A stretch of 64,000 nt of DNA from Ipomoea triloba (lineage: Eukaryota; Streptophyta; Magnoliopsida; Solanales; Convolvulaceae): assembly GCF_003576645.1 (NCBI RefSeq), contig NC_044916.1, forward strand, positions 23,507,499-23,571,498. Direction: 5' to 3'. A program made the position numbers and the translations under genes. Of this stretch, positions 1 to 11,693 are shown in pieces. Under the pieces are notes generated by a model, which saw nothing but the letters and a program-made list of their open reading frames with translations, was not told the DNA's origin and ran no database searches. Within the stretch, counting starts at the first letter, position 1, and every line of letters starts with the position of its first letter.

Positions 1-197
1 TTTTTAAGGAAATCCGAGCTGAAAATTCGTCCTCGAAAATTTTACGGTTCGTGACCGGCACGAACGATCGCAGCTTAATGACAACTATACCTCCGTATAA
101 AAATTCCCTTGACATATCGGGAGATCATCTTATGAATGTCATAGCCTAAAGATATATTTTCCGACCCTTAGACTTATCAGAAAGACGAGGGGTTACA
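1..197 (-). mobile_element. 5' end of a nested Tekay-type LTR
   Basis: On the minus strand the sequence starts TGTAACCCCTCGTC at position 197 and runs out of the window. It closely resembles the start of the plus-strand LTR at 47267, including the shared block CGGTCACGAACCG. The sequence to the right (from 198) is contiguous with E1 LTR sequence found again at 12455, so this LTR inserted into the 3' LTR of E1. The other end and the target duplication are outside the window. Confidence 0.75.
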
Positions 198-779
198 CCT
201 TATAGGAAATGTTGAATATTCCTTGTCGGTTAACCGAATGAACCTGGAACTTGGGCTTGCGGTCATTACCCAAATTCTCTTCTCGGTCCCTTGGACGAAG
301 GTTCATTAGAATGGCCCCTAGTGTGGCCCCGCCTAGGTCCATTAAAATGACACCAACCCGGAGACGACGGAGTCAATACGCTTAAGTGTGCACACCCCCA
401 CAATCTAGCCATACATGAGTGACGTAGAGACTCGGCGAATAGAATTCGCCTAAGTACGAATACAACCGTACGTATTTCAATGACGACCTTCGGTAATTAT
501 AGCCCGAGGTAAAAGACAACAAGGTCCTCGTAACTTCTTGAAACTAAGGTTTTATTCATTTTAAACATTAACTACTCTTGTTCCGACAATACCCTCACCT
601 TTCCTACTCATACACCCTTCAACATGTAGTACATAAGTTCACATATCACGACAACAACCAACATGGCATGATTACACTATCAAATTCTTTCCTATGCTTA
701 CCACGCACTTTATTAACTCATTCACGTTCACAACACATAGTTCACATACACTACCTATACCTATACATATATAACATTA

Positions 780-1570
780 ACATACCTATACTCATATATA
801 TCATATATATACGGTAAATAATATAATATATATATCGATAGCATGTAATTGGTAATATAACATATAATATAGGTATACAAAAGGTATATGGTACATGATA
901 TAATGTATTTGGGTAATACATATATTTTACAACATAATATATATATGTGTTACGGTATATATATATCATATATATACGGTAAATAATATAATATATATAT
1001 CGATAGCATGTAATTGGTAATATAACATATAATATAGGTATACAAAAGGTATATGGTACATGATATAATATATATGGATAATACATATATTTTACAACAT
1101 AATATATATATGTGTTACGGTATATATATATCATATATATAATATGTATTCTATACACATATATATATATATTACACACCCCCGTAACATATATATATGT
1201 ATATCACACACACATGTAATATATATACATAACACACACACACATGATATATATATAATACACACATATGTAATATATATACATAACACACACACACATA
1301 ATATATATATAATACACACACACACGTACATAATATATATATACTACCCACACACACATAATATATATATAATACACACACACACCTACCCACACACACA
1401 TAATATATATATAATACACACACACACACGTGATATATATATATAACACACACACACGTACACAACATATAAATATCACACACACATACACACACACACG
1501 TACACAACATATAAATATCACACACACATATACCATATATATATATATCACGTCACACACACATACACAA
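780..1570. repeat. compound TA / AC microsatellite block in LTR
   Basis: Long runs of TATATA alternate with ACACAC units. Part of the block (about 800-1140) is a tandem duplication of a roughly 180-bp AT-rich unit. The same block recurs in the E1 5' LTR at about 13030-13620 without that duplication. Open reading frames here are compositional and not coding. Confidence 0.85.
1458..1541. repeat. exact 42-bp tandem duplication in the LTR
   Basis: The sequence beginning GTACACAACATATAAA at 1458 recurs at 1500, exactly 42 bp later. The matching LTR sequence after the N (3265) and the 5' LTR near 13540 each have one copy only. The unit length is the same as that of the duplications inside pol, gag and the antisense ORF. 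Confidence 0.9.
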
Positions 1571-1920
1571 TATATTTATATATACTACTAATTTATGTGT
1601 ACAACATGTCCAATACACAAAATATTCACAAATTACATACAACTTCATGGATTGGAAATTAATTCACCAATTACCTACTTTGAGTAGCTATAATTCCAAC
1701 TTGAGGGGTAACTTACCTCAATCTCACTACGAACACAAAAAATTCGAAGATTGAAGCTCGGGATTCAACCTTTGCTCTTAAAATCCTAACATAGAACACA
1801 ATCATACAAATATGATTCAACAAAATTCTACCCAAAACTATGAACTAGGAGTAAAATATAACTTTTAACCGATTAAATATAAATTTTACCGAACAAATCG
1901 CGATCAAAACTTGGAACTTG

Positions 1921-1955
<35 letters not shown>

Positions 1956-2029
1956 ACAAACTGCCGTGAAGAAAGAAAAGAAATGAAATGGGATCCTCAT
2001 CTCATCACATTATATATATATATATACGA

Positions 2030-2060
<31 letters not shown>

Positions 2061-2617
2061 TATTATATGGATACTTATCCATAATTATATATAACAATAA
2101 TAATAATAATATAATATATGGATACTTATCCATAATTATATATAATAATAATATTACTAATAATAATAATAAAATATGGATGAATCTTATCTCATAAGCT
2201 TGGTACCAAAATATTAATATTAATATTTTGCACAAAATAATCCTTTGAGATAAAAATTTTACAATAGGTTAATTTCAAACAACATCTGGACCCCCTTTTA
2301 AAACAATAACTTGATTTGAAATACGTTGGTCCAGAGTTCGCGAAACAACCTTTGATTTGAAAGGTACATAATTATAACGAAATATTCTTGACAATGTTTG
2401 GATTTAATAATAAATCCGATATAATCTTAATAAAAAATAAATTTTTGGGTTTAAAATTTCGGGGTATTACACCCTACCCCCCCTTAGGGATAGTTTCGTC
2501 CCCGAAACTTCCTTCCTAACACATAAGGTCTCAATACACAGCTAGTCATACAATCCCCACATCAAGACATTCAGTATACAGCAGTTGATTAAGCACAAAT
2601 AGACAATCAAATCTATA

Positions 2618-3246
2618 TTACTTACTTGAGTTGAACAAATCTAGATAACGTTCTATCATGACGTCTTCTAGTTCCCAGGTAGCTTCCTCAGGGCTATGAT
2701 TTGACCATTGGACCTTGACCATTTTCACCGATTTCCTCCTTGTATCTCGGGTCTTAGTGTCCAAGATCTGGATTGGTCTTTCCTCGTACGTCAATGAGTC
2801 ATCCATTTCTACTACTTCCGGTTCCAGTACATGTGAAGCATCAGGTACATATCGCTTGAGTTGTGAAACATGGAATACGTTATGTACTTGACTTAATTCC
2901 ACTGGTAGGGCTAGCCGATAAGCTAAGTTCCCTATCCTTTCTAGGATTTCATACGGGCCAATATAACGAGGACTTAGTTTCCCTTTCTTGCCAAACCGCT
3001 TCACTCCCTTGGTTGGCGAAACTTTTAATAATACCTTATCTCCAGGTTGATATTCCACGAATTGTCGTTTCAGATTGGCGTAGGACTTTTGACGATCCTG
3101 TGCTGCTTTCATTCTTTCTCTTATCACCTTGATTGCTTTGATAGTTTCTTGTAGATATTGAGGTCCTAGAACAACGACATCACTTTTGTCACTCCAACAT
3201 AAGGGACTTCTACACTTCTGCCCATATAATGCCTCATAAGGCGCCA
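2618..3246 (-). pseudogene. duplicated 3' end of E1 pol (integrase/chromodomain), partial
   Basis: This encodes the C-terminal part of a Tekay-type pol: integrase C-terminus followed by a chromodomain-like tail with the motif VQWSNHSPEEATWELE. It appears identical to 4383-5011 at an offset of 1765 bp and stops at a single N (3247), where the sequence jumps back into LTR microsatellite. I read it as the redundant half of an unmerged assembly overlap rather than a second element. Confidence 0.8.
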
Positions 3247-3247
3247 N
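3247..3247. other. single-N assembly join
   Basis: One ambiguous base separates two copies of the same 1.76-kb sequence (about 1441-3246 and 3248-5011). Coding sequence on its left switches to LTR microsatellite on its right with no target duplication or terminal motif. Confidence 0.9.
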
Positions 3248-3685
3248 ATATAACACACACACACGTACACAACATATAAATATCACACACACATATACCA
3301 TATATATATATATCACGTCACACACACATACACAATATATTTATATATACTACTAATTTATGTGTACAACATGTCCAATACACAAAATATTCACAAATTA
3401 CATACAACTTCATGGATTGGAAATTAATTCACCAATTACCTACTTTGAGTAGCTATAATTCCAACTTGAGGGGTAACTTACCTCAATCTCACTACGAACA
3501 CAAAAAATTCGAAGATTGAAGCTCGGGATTCAACCTTTGCTCTTAAAATCCTAACATAGAACACAATCATACAAATATGATTCAACAAAATTCTACCCAA
3601 AACTATGAACTAGGAGTAAAATATAACTTTTAACCGATTAAATATAAATTTTACCGAACAAATCGCGATCAAAACTTGGAACTTG

Positions 3686-3720
<35 letters not shown>

Positions 3721-3794
3721 ACAAACTGCCGTGAAGAAAGAAAAGAAATGAAATGGGATCCTCATCTCATCACATTATATATATATATATACGA

Positions 3795-3825
<31 letters not shown>

Positions 3826-4236
3826 TATTATATGGATACTTATCCATAATTATATATAACAATAATAATAATAATATAATATATGGATACTTATCCATAA
3901 TTATATATAATAATAATATTACTAATAATAATAATAAAATATGGATGAATCTTATCTCATAAGCTTGGTACCAAAATATTAATATTAATATTTTGCACAA
4001 AATAATCCTTTGAGATAAAAATTTTACAATAGGTTAATTTCAAACAACATCTGGACCCCCTTTTAAAACAATAACTTGATTTGAAATACGTTGGTCCAGA
4101 GTTCGCGAAACAACCTTTGATTTGAAAGGTACATAATTATAACGAAATATTCTTGACAATGTTTGGATTTAATAATAAATCCGATATAATCTTAATAAAA
4201 AATAAATTTTTGGGTTTAAAATTTCGGGGTATTACA
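3248..4236 (-). mobile_element. E1 3' LTR, second assembly copy (partial)
   Basis: This repeats about 1441-2471. Its minus-strand LTR start TGTAATACCCCG is at 4236, adjacent to the PPT and to the full pol copy, so it is the copy properly connected to the E1 internal region. Confidence 0.8.
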
Positions 4237-4251
4237 CCCTACCCCCCCTTA
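4237..4251 (-). promoter_or_regulatory. polypurine tract of E1
   Basis: On the minus strand TAAGGGGGGGTAGGG immediately precedes the 3' LTR start. It follows a conserved block (TTTCGGGGACGAAAC) that is also found before the E4 3' LTR at about 30800. It would prime plus-strand DNA synthesis. Confidence 0.8.
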
Positions 4252-6293
4252 GGGATAGTTTCGTCCCCGAAACTTCCTTCCTAACACATAAGGTCTCAAT
4301 ACACAGCTAGTCATACAATCCCCACATCAAGACATTCAGTATACAGCAGTTGATTAAGCACAAATAGACAATCAAATCTATATTACTTACTTGAGTTGAA
4401 CAAATCTAGATAACGTTCTATCATGACGTCTTCTAGTTCCCAGGTAGCTTCCTCAGGGCTATGATTTGACCATTGGACCTTGACCATTTTCACCGATTTC
4501 CTCCTTGTATCTCGGGTCTTAGTGTCCAAGATCTGGATTGGTCTTTCCTCGTACGTCAATGAGTCATCCATTTCTACTACTTCCGGTTCCAGTACATGTG
4601 AAGCATCAGGTACATATCGCTTGAGTTGTGAAACATGGAATACGTTATGTACTTGACTTAATTCCACTGGTAGGGCTAGCCGATAAGCTAAGTTCCCTAT
4701 CCTTTCTAGGATTTCATACGGGCCAATATAACGAGGACTTAGTTTCCCTTTCTTGCCAAACCGCTTCACTCCCTTGGTTGGCGAAACTTTTAATAATACC
4801 TTATCTCCAGGTTGATATTCCACGAATTGTCGTTTCAGATTGGCGTAGGACTTTTGACGATCCTGTGCTGCTTTCATTCTTTCTCTTATCACCTTGATTG
4901 CTTTGATAGTTTCTTGTAGATATTGAGGTCCTAGAACAACGACATCACTTTTGTCACTCCAACATAAGGGACTTCTACACTTCTGCCCATATAATGCCTC
5001 ATAAGGCGCCATGCCAATGCTCGAGTGATAGCTGTTATTATACGAAAATTCAATCAGATCTAGCTGATCATCCCACGAGCCTTGAAAATTTAGCGCACAA
5101 CTTCTTAGCATGTCTTCTAAGGTCTGTATAGTTCTTTCTGTCTGACCATCTGTAGCTGGATGGAAGGCTGTACTCATTTTGAGTTCGGTACCCAAAGCTT
5201 TCTGCAAGGTCTCCCGACAGAAATCTTGAATCTCTGTCAGAGACAATATCCCGCGGCACTCCATGGTGCTTAACTAAATGCTTGATATAGAGTTTTGCCA
5301 ACTTCTCCATTGACCAAGTCTTGTTCATGGGAATAAATCTTGCTGTTTTAGTTAATCTATCCACAATGACCCATACCTGGTCATTTCCCGACCTGGTCTT
5401 AGGCAATCCGCTCACAAAGTCCATGGAGATGGAGTCCCATTTCCATACCGGAATCTCTAAAGATTGCAATAACCCTTTAGGTTTACTCCTCTCCGCTTTC
5501 ACCTTTTGGCAAGTCAGGCATTTAGCAACAAACTCAGGAACATCCTTTTTCATACCTAGCCACCAGAAATTCTGTTTCAAATCTTTATAGAGCTTGTCTC
5601 CTCCAGGGTGAACTGAGTAAGGTTTGTAATGACCCTCTTTCATTAGCTGCTCCATTATCTTCTTACCATCTTTGGGTATCACCCACCTACCCTTGAACTT
5701 CACATTCCCATCGGAACATAATTCAAATGGCCCATACTTCCCATCGACCATTTTCTCTTTAATCTTGTTCAGCCACTCATCTTCCAGTTGAGCTTGTTCA
5801 ATGCTTTTAAATAACATTGGAGTGGTTGACAGATAATACATCTTCACTTCTTGTTCTATTTGACCGCGCTCTATTACCTCCAGATTAAGCCTCTGAAAGT
5901 CTTTACACAACTGTTCCGGTAGCACCCACAGAGCATGACTCGATTTCCGACTTAACGCGTCAGCCACCTTGTTCGCCTTACCTTCCTGGTATTGGATTTC
6001 CAACTCGTAATCTTTAATCAGCTCCAGCCATCTCCTTTGCCTCAGATTAAGATCCCTTTGAGTAAAGATGTATTTTAGGCTTTTGTGATCTGTGAAGACT
6101 TTACAGGAGACTCCGTAGAGATAGTGTCGCCAAATCTTGAGAGCGAACACCACTGCTGCGAGCTCTAGATCGTGAGTTGGATAATTAACCTCATGTAGCT
6201 TCAGCTGACGGGAGGCATAAGCTATTACTTTCCCATCCTGCATCAGGACGCATCCAAGTCCTTGATGTGACGCATCGGTGTATAACTCATATC

Positions 6294-6704
6294 CATCCGT
6301 CTCAGTAGGTAGAGTCAACACCGGGGCCGTTGTTACATCCGTCTCAGTAGGTAGAGTCAACACCGGGGCCGTTGTTAATCTTTCTTTAAGCTCCTGGAAC
6401 GCTTTCTCACCCGTTGTTAATCTTTCTTTAAGCTCCTGGAACGCTTTCTCACATTTTGTTAATCTTTCTTTAAGCTCCTGGAACGCTTTCTCACATTCTT
6501 CACTCCAGTCTTTAAGCTCCTGGAACGCTTTCTCACATTCTTCACTCCAGCAGTACTTCGTAGTTTTCTTAAGCAAATTTGTTAAGGGCTTGGCTATCTT
6601 AGAATAATCTTTGACAAACCTTCGATAATAGCCTGCCAATCCCAGAAAGCTTCGGATCTCTGTTCGATAATAGCCTGCCAATCCCAGAAAGCTTCGGATC
6701 TCTG
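6294..6704. repeat. staircase of exact 42-bp tandem duplications in pol
   Basis: First copies start at 6294, 6371, 6414, 6467 and 6621, and each is repeated exactly 42 bp downstream. Successive units overlap one another in content like shingles. The E3 pol at 60347-64000 encodes the same region without any of these repeats. Confidence 0.9.
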
Positions 6705-7285
6705 TTGCTGATTTGGGCGTCCCCCATTCGGTCACTGCTTGTACCTTGACTGGGTCTACGGCTATCCCTTCTTTAGTGACAACATGGCCAAGGAAAGCTA
6801 CTTCGCTCTTCCAAAATTCACATTTAGACAGTTTAGCATAGAGTCGTCTTTCCCTCAATGCTTGCAACACCACTCTGAGATGCTTCTCATGATCCTTAGG
6901 TGTCCTTGAGTAGACCAGGATATCATCGATAAAAACAACGACAAATTTGTCCAAATATGGAAGAAAGATTCGGTTCATCAAGTCCATGAAAGTTGCTGGG
7001 GCATTAGTCACTCCGAATGGCATCACCGTAAACTCGTAATGGCCATACCTCGTCCGAAAGGCAGTCTTGGGGATGTCTTGCTCCTTAACTCGGACTTGAT
7101 GGTATCCGGATCGCAAATCAATCTTCGAGAACACGCCCGCTCCTCTTAACTGGTTGAATAGGTCATCAATTCGGGGCAATGGGTATTTATTCTTAATTGT
7201 GACTCGATTAAGTTCCCTATAATCGATAGACAATCTGAAACTCCCATCCTTCTTTTTCACAAATAACACCGGTGCACCCCAGGGC

Positions 7286-7482
7286 GATACACTGGGTCTA
7301 ATAAATCCTTTTTCCCCCAGTTCTCCCGATACACTGGGTCTAATAAATCCTTTTTCCCCCAGTTCTCCTAGTTGAACTTTCAACTCCTCTATTTCTTTGG
7401 GCGCCATTCTATAAGGTGCTTTGGAAATAGGTGAGGTTCCGGGCGCCATTCTATAAGGTGCTTTGGAAATAGGTGAGGTTCC
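7286..7482. repeat. two exact 42-bp tandem duplications in pol (RT upstream region)
   Basis: Units starting at 7286 (recurs at 7328) and at 7399 (recurs at 7441). In the protein they duplicate [14 protein letters not shown] and [15 protein letters not shown]3 has each segment once. Confidence 0.9.
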
Positions 7483-8048
7483 TGGCATCAGGTCAATGGT
7501 GAATTCCACTTCTCTTTCAGGGGGCATTCCTGCAAGGTCATCGGGGAACACATCCGGAAATTCACACACCACTGGGATCCGACTGATCTCCAGTTTTTCT
7601 ACCTCTGTATCCTGCACCAGACAGAGGTACACTTCATACCCCTTTTGTGCGTATTTTCTCAGTCTTCGCATTGTCATCAGCTTTGGTTCGGGCTCCTTCT
7701 CGATTCCTCGATATGAAACCCTTTTCCCTTTCGGTCCTCTTAACAGAATTTTCTTTTCATTACACACTATCCGAGCTTTATATTTCTCTAACCAGTCCAT
7801 TCCCAATACCACATCTATACCTTCCAACTCAAACCGAATAAGATTCCCGGGACAGTTAACTCCCGCTATCTCTATAGAAACGTTCTCATATATGTTCTTA
7901 CAAGCTACTACTAGTCCTGAGGCAGTCATTACGTTAAGGTTTAACCTAGTAGTAGATCTTAACCCTAATTTATCAGCAAGCATGCAAGAGATGAAAGAAT
8001 TCGTGGCTCCTGTATCAAATAGAACTAAACCAGGCACAGAGTTTATTG

Positions 8049-9784
8049 AGAGATTTCAAGAAATTAATCTCAAATCCATGCTCTAGGAAGGAAAATAGAA
8101 CTATTTACCGAATAAAAACGAAGATTTACCGAATAAAATTGAGAGATGTGAAGGAATTTGCCATGGAAATTGAAGCTTTGTGAAGAAGATGGAAATGGAA
8201 TCATCTCTCTCTCTCCTCACGAAATGGGAATGAAGAATTGAAGAAATGGGAAATTGCTTTTATATTGATCCCAATCTTATGTGATAAGCTTGGAAAAAAA
8301 TAATAAAATAATACACGTATATACATATATACACACATACCATATATATATATACACAACACGTATATATATATATATGCTGCCCCATACACACACACTA
8401 ACTACCTCACAATTATCATTAACACATCCATAATCATACTAAGCATAATTCAGAAAATTTCAGCTTGGCGCAGTCCGAAAGATTGAGCCGGTAAAAATAG
8501 TTCCCGAACTCTTTTTCACTTGAAATTTTTATGGTAGAACCCCAACTCATAGTAATTGATATCCGTAAAAAGTTTTGGTCATTTTGGACCGCGAATAAAC
8601 ACAGAAAATTCCATCTTTGCCCTTGGCAGTGTGCTGTCGGGAAATTTTGTCTCTGGACCAGTTTTGGAGAAAAATTCGAAAACCATACTTATACTACTCC
8701 GATCATTATGAAATTTAATATGCGGGTTCTAAACTTATAGAACTACATGTCTACAAAAAATAGGATTAAAATACCTTACCAATTTTGCCCAATAAATTTC
8801 GGAAGTTACTGCCAGAATCTACCCTGATTTCCTTTCACTATTTTCACAAGTATAAGCCTATATGGACATAAATACAACATATACAAGCATATCCAAGCTA
8901 TGAACATGTATACAAAAATATTCCCAAAGCTCCAAAAACACCATATTTCAACCAAAATCAATTATCCAAATTCAAGTGACTAATTCCAACTTAAGGGAAT
9001 TCCTTACCTCCACCGGGTTACTAGTCCTCGTAGAAGACTTTTGGAGTTGATTTCCCCAAATTTCACCTTAAAATCCTAAGATCACAATCAACACCATAAC
9101 AAGAGATTTCAAGAAATTAATCTCAAATCCATGCTCTAGGAAGGAAAATAGAACTATTTACCGAATAAAAACGAAGATTTACCGAATAAAATTGAGAGAT
9201 GTGAAGGAATTTGCCATGGAAATTGAAGCTTTGTGAAGAAGATGGAAATGGAATCATCCCTCTCTCTCCTCACGAAATGGGAATGAAGAATTGAAGAAAT
9301 GGGAAATTGCTTTTATATTGATCCCAATCTTATGTGATAAGCTTGGAAAAAAAATAATAAAATAATAAAATATCTTCCAACTTATCAGTTGTGGTTCAAA
9401 CAGATAAGGTTTCGGTGGAAAATAATCTAGATAGAATAATTTCCGAAACTAAAAATTTATTCCAGACTAACCCTCAACATTGGGCTAGGTTCGGTACACC
9501 GCGAAATTTAGCGATGTACGATCAAAATAAATTTTCGCTGCTATGAGCTGATTTAATTAAATAGGAAATTCAAGAATAATAGTATGGTGTCTAATAATTC
9601 ATTTCATAGGACAAACGAGTCCGAACACCAGCTCCTAAAATTTTTACGGTTCGTGACCGGTACGTAGGTTCGCAGCTTAATAACAACTATACTCACTTAT
9701 AAAAATTCTTTTGACATATCTGCAGATCATAACTTATAAATGTCAACGCCTTAGGATAATGTTAATAAAATACGGGGTATTACA
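8049..9784 (-). mobile_element. LTR inserted between gag and protease of E1
   Basis: On the minus strand the block starts TGTAATACCCCG at 9784, directly after the gag sequence encoding GRIFVVNS, and pol resumes near 8048. Its order matches the plus-strand E3 LTR (47267 on), for example the block at 8860-8900 versus 48290-48370. There is no recognisable LTR 3' end. Instead a 0.26-kb segment repeats at the left edge (8051-8314 equals 9104-9370). A clean target duplication is not visible, so it may be a truncated solo LTR, a rearranged insertion or a misjoin. Confidence 0.65.
8051..9370. repeat. ~264-bp direct repeat pair (8051-8314 and 9104-9370)
   Basis: Both copies contain AGAGATTTCAAGAAATTAAT through the sequence around AATCTTATGTGATAAGCTTG. 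I noticed only a C/T change in the CT tract and one extra A in a poly-A run. The offset is about 1053 bp. The left copy abuts the protease coding sequence abruptly. Confidence 0.85.
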
Positions 9785-10929
9785 CTATTGACAACGAAAA
9801 TTCTCCCCTGGCCTCCTGAATTGCTGGCCCCAACTGGCTGTTTTCCTCTATTGTTGGTAATATTGGAAGCAACACTCGACGGTCTCCCCTGGCTTACTTG
9901 TGGGACATTATTCCCTCTGCCATTTCCACCACTAAATTGTCCCTGCCTCGGTTCTCCAGTAAACCTTCCCCCTTGATTCAGATTCAGGGGTGGATTCAGA
10001 TAGCGCCGTGGTTGAATAGGACAGTTCCTCTGCGTGTGCCCCACTCGGCCGCACTGGAAGCATGTAAGTTTCTCCCCTCGACAGTTTTCACCAAGGTGGA
10101 TCCTCCCGCATCGTGGGCATGGATAACCCCTTACTTGGATTACTTCCCCCTTTCTTTCTCCTTGCCTGCTACTGGCTTCTCCAAAGTTTGGTTTCTTGCC
10201 TTCAAGTTTCGATTTCCCCTGATGCGCCTCGGCCTTTCTCCTGTTTCGGCCGTACACCTCCTGCTGATCCAGGTGCACTTGATAACGGTCCGACGCCCGT
10301 TCATATGCCTCTTTCAGGGTCGAACACATAAACGGTGCAAGGGCTCTTCAGTTATCCCAGTCCATGCCGCGCACGAATCTTCTTGCCTTGCTCACGTCAT
10401 CCGGCACGATATCCTGGGCGAATCTTAGCAGTTCTATGTACTTTGCATAATACTCCTGAATACTTGCCCCTTTCTGTCTCAGCCTTAGAAATTCTTCGCA
10501 TTTAATTCCTCGAATTCTTTCAGTGTAAAACTGAGCCCTCAATGCTGTTTTGAAGTCTTCCCAGTCGAAGTCTGGTTCTTGCAAAAGATCAGGCCCAGTT
10601 GTAGTCCACCAATTGTCCGCAACCTTTGTGAGGTAGTACACAGCCGAGGATATTCTCTGATCCGCAGGGCAGTTTACTGCGTCCAACAACTTGTCAAATG
10701 TTCTGATCCACTCTTCCAGAACCACGGGATCTTCTTCTCCGGCATAGGTCGGAGGGTGCCTGCTGGCTATTGCTTTAGCATAATCTACTCGGGGCTGAAC
10801 TTGATTTTGGTTTGGAGCCTGCTGAGCCATCATGAACTCCGCCATTCTTTCCATCATCTGCACCATGCGATCCATGGTAGAGGTTTCTTCGTTGCCCGCA
10901 CGACTACGTGTTTCCGGTCTAGGAGGCAT
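9785..10929 (-). pseudogene. gag: E1 gag with zinc knuckle, interrupted
   Basis: Starts MPPRPETRSRAG at 10929. The capsid region contains WIRTFDKLLDAV and FYTERIRGIKCEEF. An in-frame TGA at about 10348-10350 follows GMDWDN, and the same frame continues to a CCHC-type knuckle (CFQCGRVGHTQRNC) near 10020-10065. It ends at GRIFVVNS, where the LTR at 9784 intervenes before protease. Without the stop and the insertion it would be one gag-pol frame. Confidence 0.85.
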
Positions 10930-11330
10930 ATCTACTGAACAAGCAATCAGCTTCCAAAAGGGTTAGAATTTCGCAACCTAACCACCCTGAACGCAGCATC
11001 GTATCTACTCAATTACTATACTACAACGTCACTACTCACTTTACCACATTTATCAACAAAGTTCTACAGTAGGGCACTATAGTCAATAGTGTATCCTACT
11101 CTTCGAATCATCAAACAATCACAATTACTAACAACAAACACATACGATCATTAGCATAGATTATATCACACAATACACAATTTTCAAGATTATATGCAGC
11201 AATGATAGGTGATCCCATGTACCGCTATCCAGCCACCAGCTCCGATTCCGTTCCGAAAGGTTTACACTTGGGTTAGGGTGACACAGTAACTTAAGCTTAT
11301 CTTAACAAACCTAGGTCGACTCGATCCTAG
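10930..11330 (-). other. E1 untranslated leader between PBS and gag
   Basis: About 400 bp with no ORF of note lie between the primer binding site and the gag start. This is usual for the leader or packaging region of such elements. I see no specific motif in it. Confidence 0.5.
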
Positions 11331-11342
11331 GCTCTGATACCA
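11331..11342 (-). promoter_or_regulatory. primer binding site of E1 (initiator tRNA-Met type)
   Basis: On the minus strand TGGTATCAGAGC lies three bases after the LTR end (GGTGTCACA). It is the standard complement of the plant initiator methionine tRNA 3' end, and E3 has the same motif at 58477. Confidence 0.9.
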
Positions 11343-11693
11343 CCTTGTGACACCCCGGGTTGGTCAACCTTACAACCGGGAGCATCACCGCCACACCTAG
11401 GTCGAACCCAGCTAGCCTTTAGCGGTTCATCACTAGGTGCATAGGCTAATTTTCATTACCTGACTCGACAACAGTTGAGGTATAAGTTAAACATTGCAAA
11501 CATACACATACTTATATATATATATATATAAGTTCATAGGTGTGATAACGACGTCCTTAGAACCCCAAAACATAAGTTAGATATATATACATAATCACAA
11601 TGCCAAGTTTGGCAATTGATCTACTAAGACTGCTGCAGAGTATGTACACAAAAAGAGAGTTTTAGACTACCCCGACTTGACCTCCACCACCTA

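Larger units (their letters stand above)
198..2471 (-). mobile_element. E1 3' LTR, partial (first assembly copy)
   Basis: The LTR starts on the minus strand with TGTAATACCCCG at 2471, directly after a purine-rich tract, and is homologous to the complete 5' LTR at 11346-14626. It is cut at 198 by the nested LTR. From about 1441 rightwards the same sequence recurs after the N at 3247. It contains AT/AC microsatellites, a CT tract near 1921-1955 and an (ATA)n region. Confidence 0.8.
4383..8048 (-). pseudogene. pol: E1 pol: protease, RT, RNase H, integrase, chromodomain
   Basis: Ty3/gypsy pol of the Tekay/Del chromovirus type. Visible in order: protease active site [10 protein letters not shown] at about 8005-8035, RT with FIDDILVYS at about 6910-6940, RNase H with [10 protein letters not shown] near 6260-6290, integrase zinc-binding and catalytic core with VSDRDSRF near 5220-5250, and a chromodomain-like C-terminus ending at 4383. 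The reading frame changes at about 5205-5260, inside the integrase core, so the product is broken. The protease is cut from gag by the LTR at 8049-9784. Eight exact 42-bp duplications add 14-residue repeats without breaking the frame; I regard them as assembly errors. The clade assignment rests on motif order and the C-terminal tail. Confidence 0.9.

Noticed and set aside
751..1560. Several ORFs on both strands (Tyr/Ile/Cys/Val-rich)
   Set aside because: They are translations of TA and AC microsatellites; composition explains them fully and no homology or start context supports them.
2618..3246. A second, independent Tekay-type element
   Set aside because: Apparent identity to 4383-5011 and the single-N boundary point to an assembly duplicate.
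6278..6607. A genuine repeat protein or tandem-domain pol
   Set aside because: The repeats are exact 42-bp DNA duplications found in unrelated genes too, and are absent in the E3 pol.
7463..8086. 207-aa plus-strand ORF opposite protease
   Set aside because: Antisense shadow of the E1 pol; same for 15063-15656 and 16748-17341 opposite gag.
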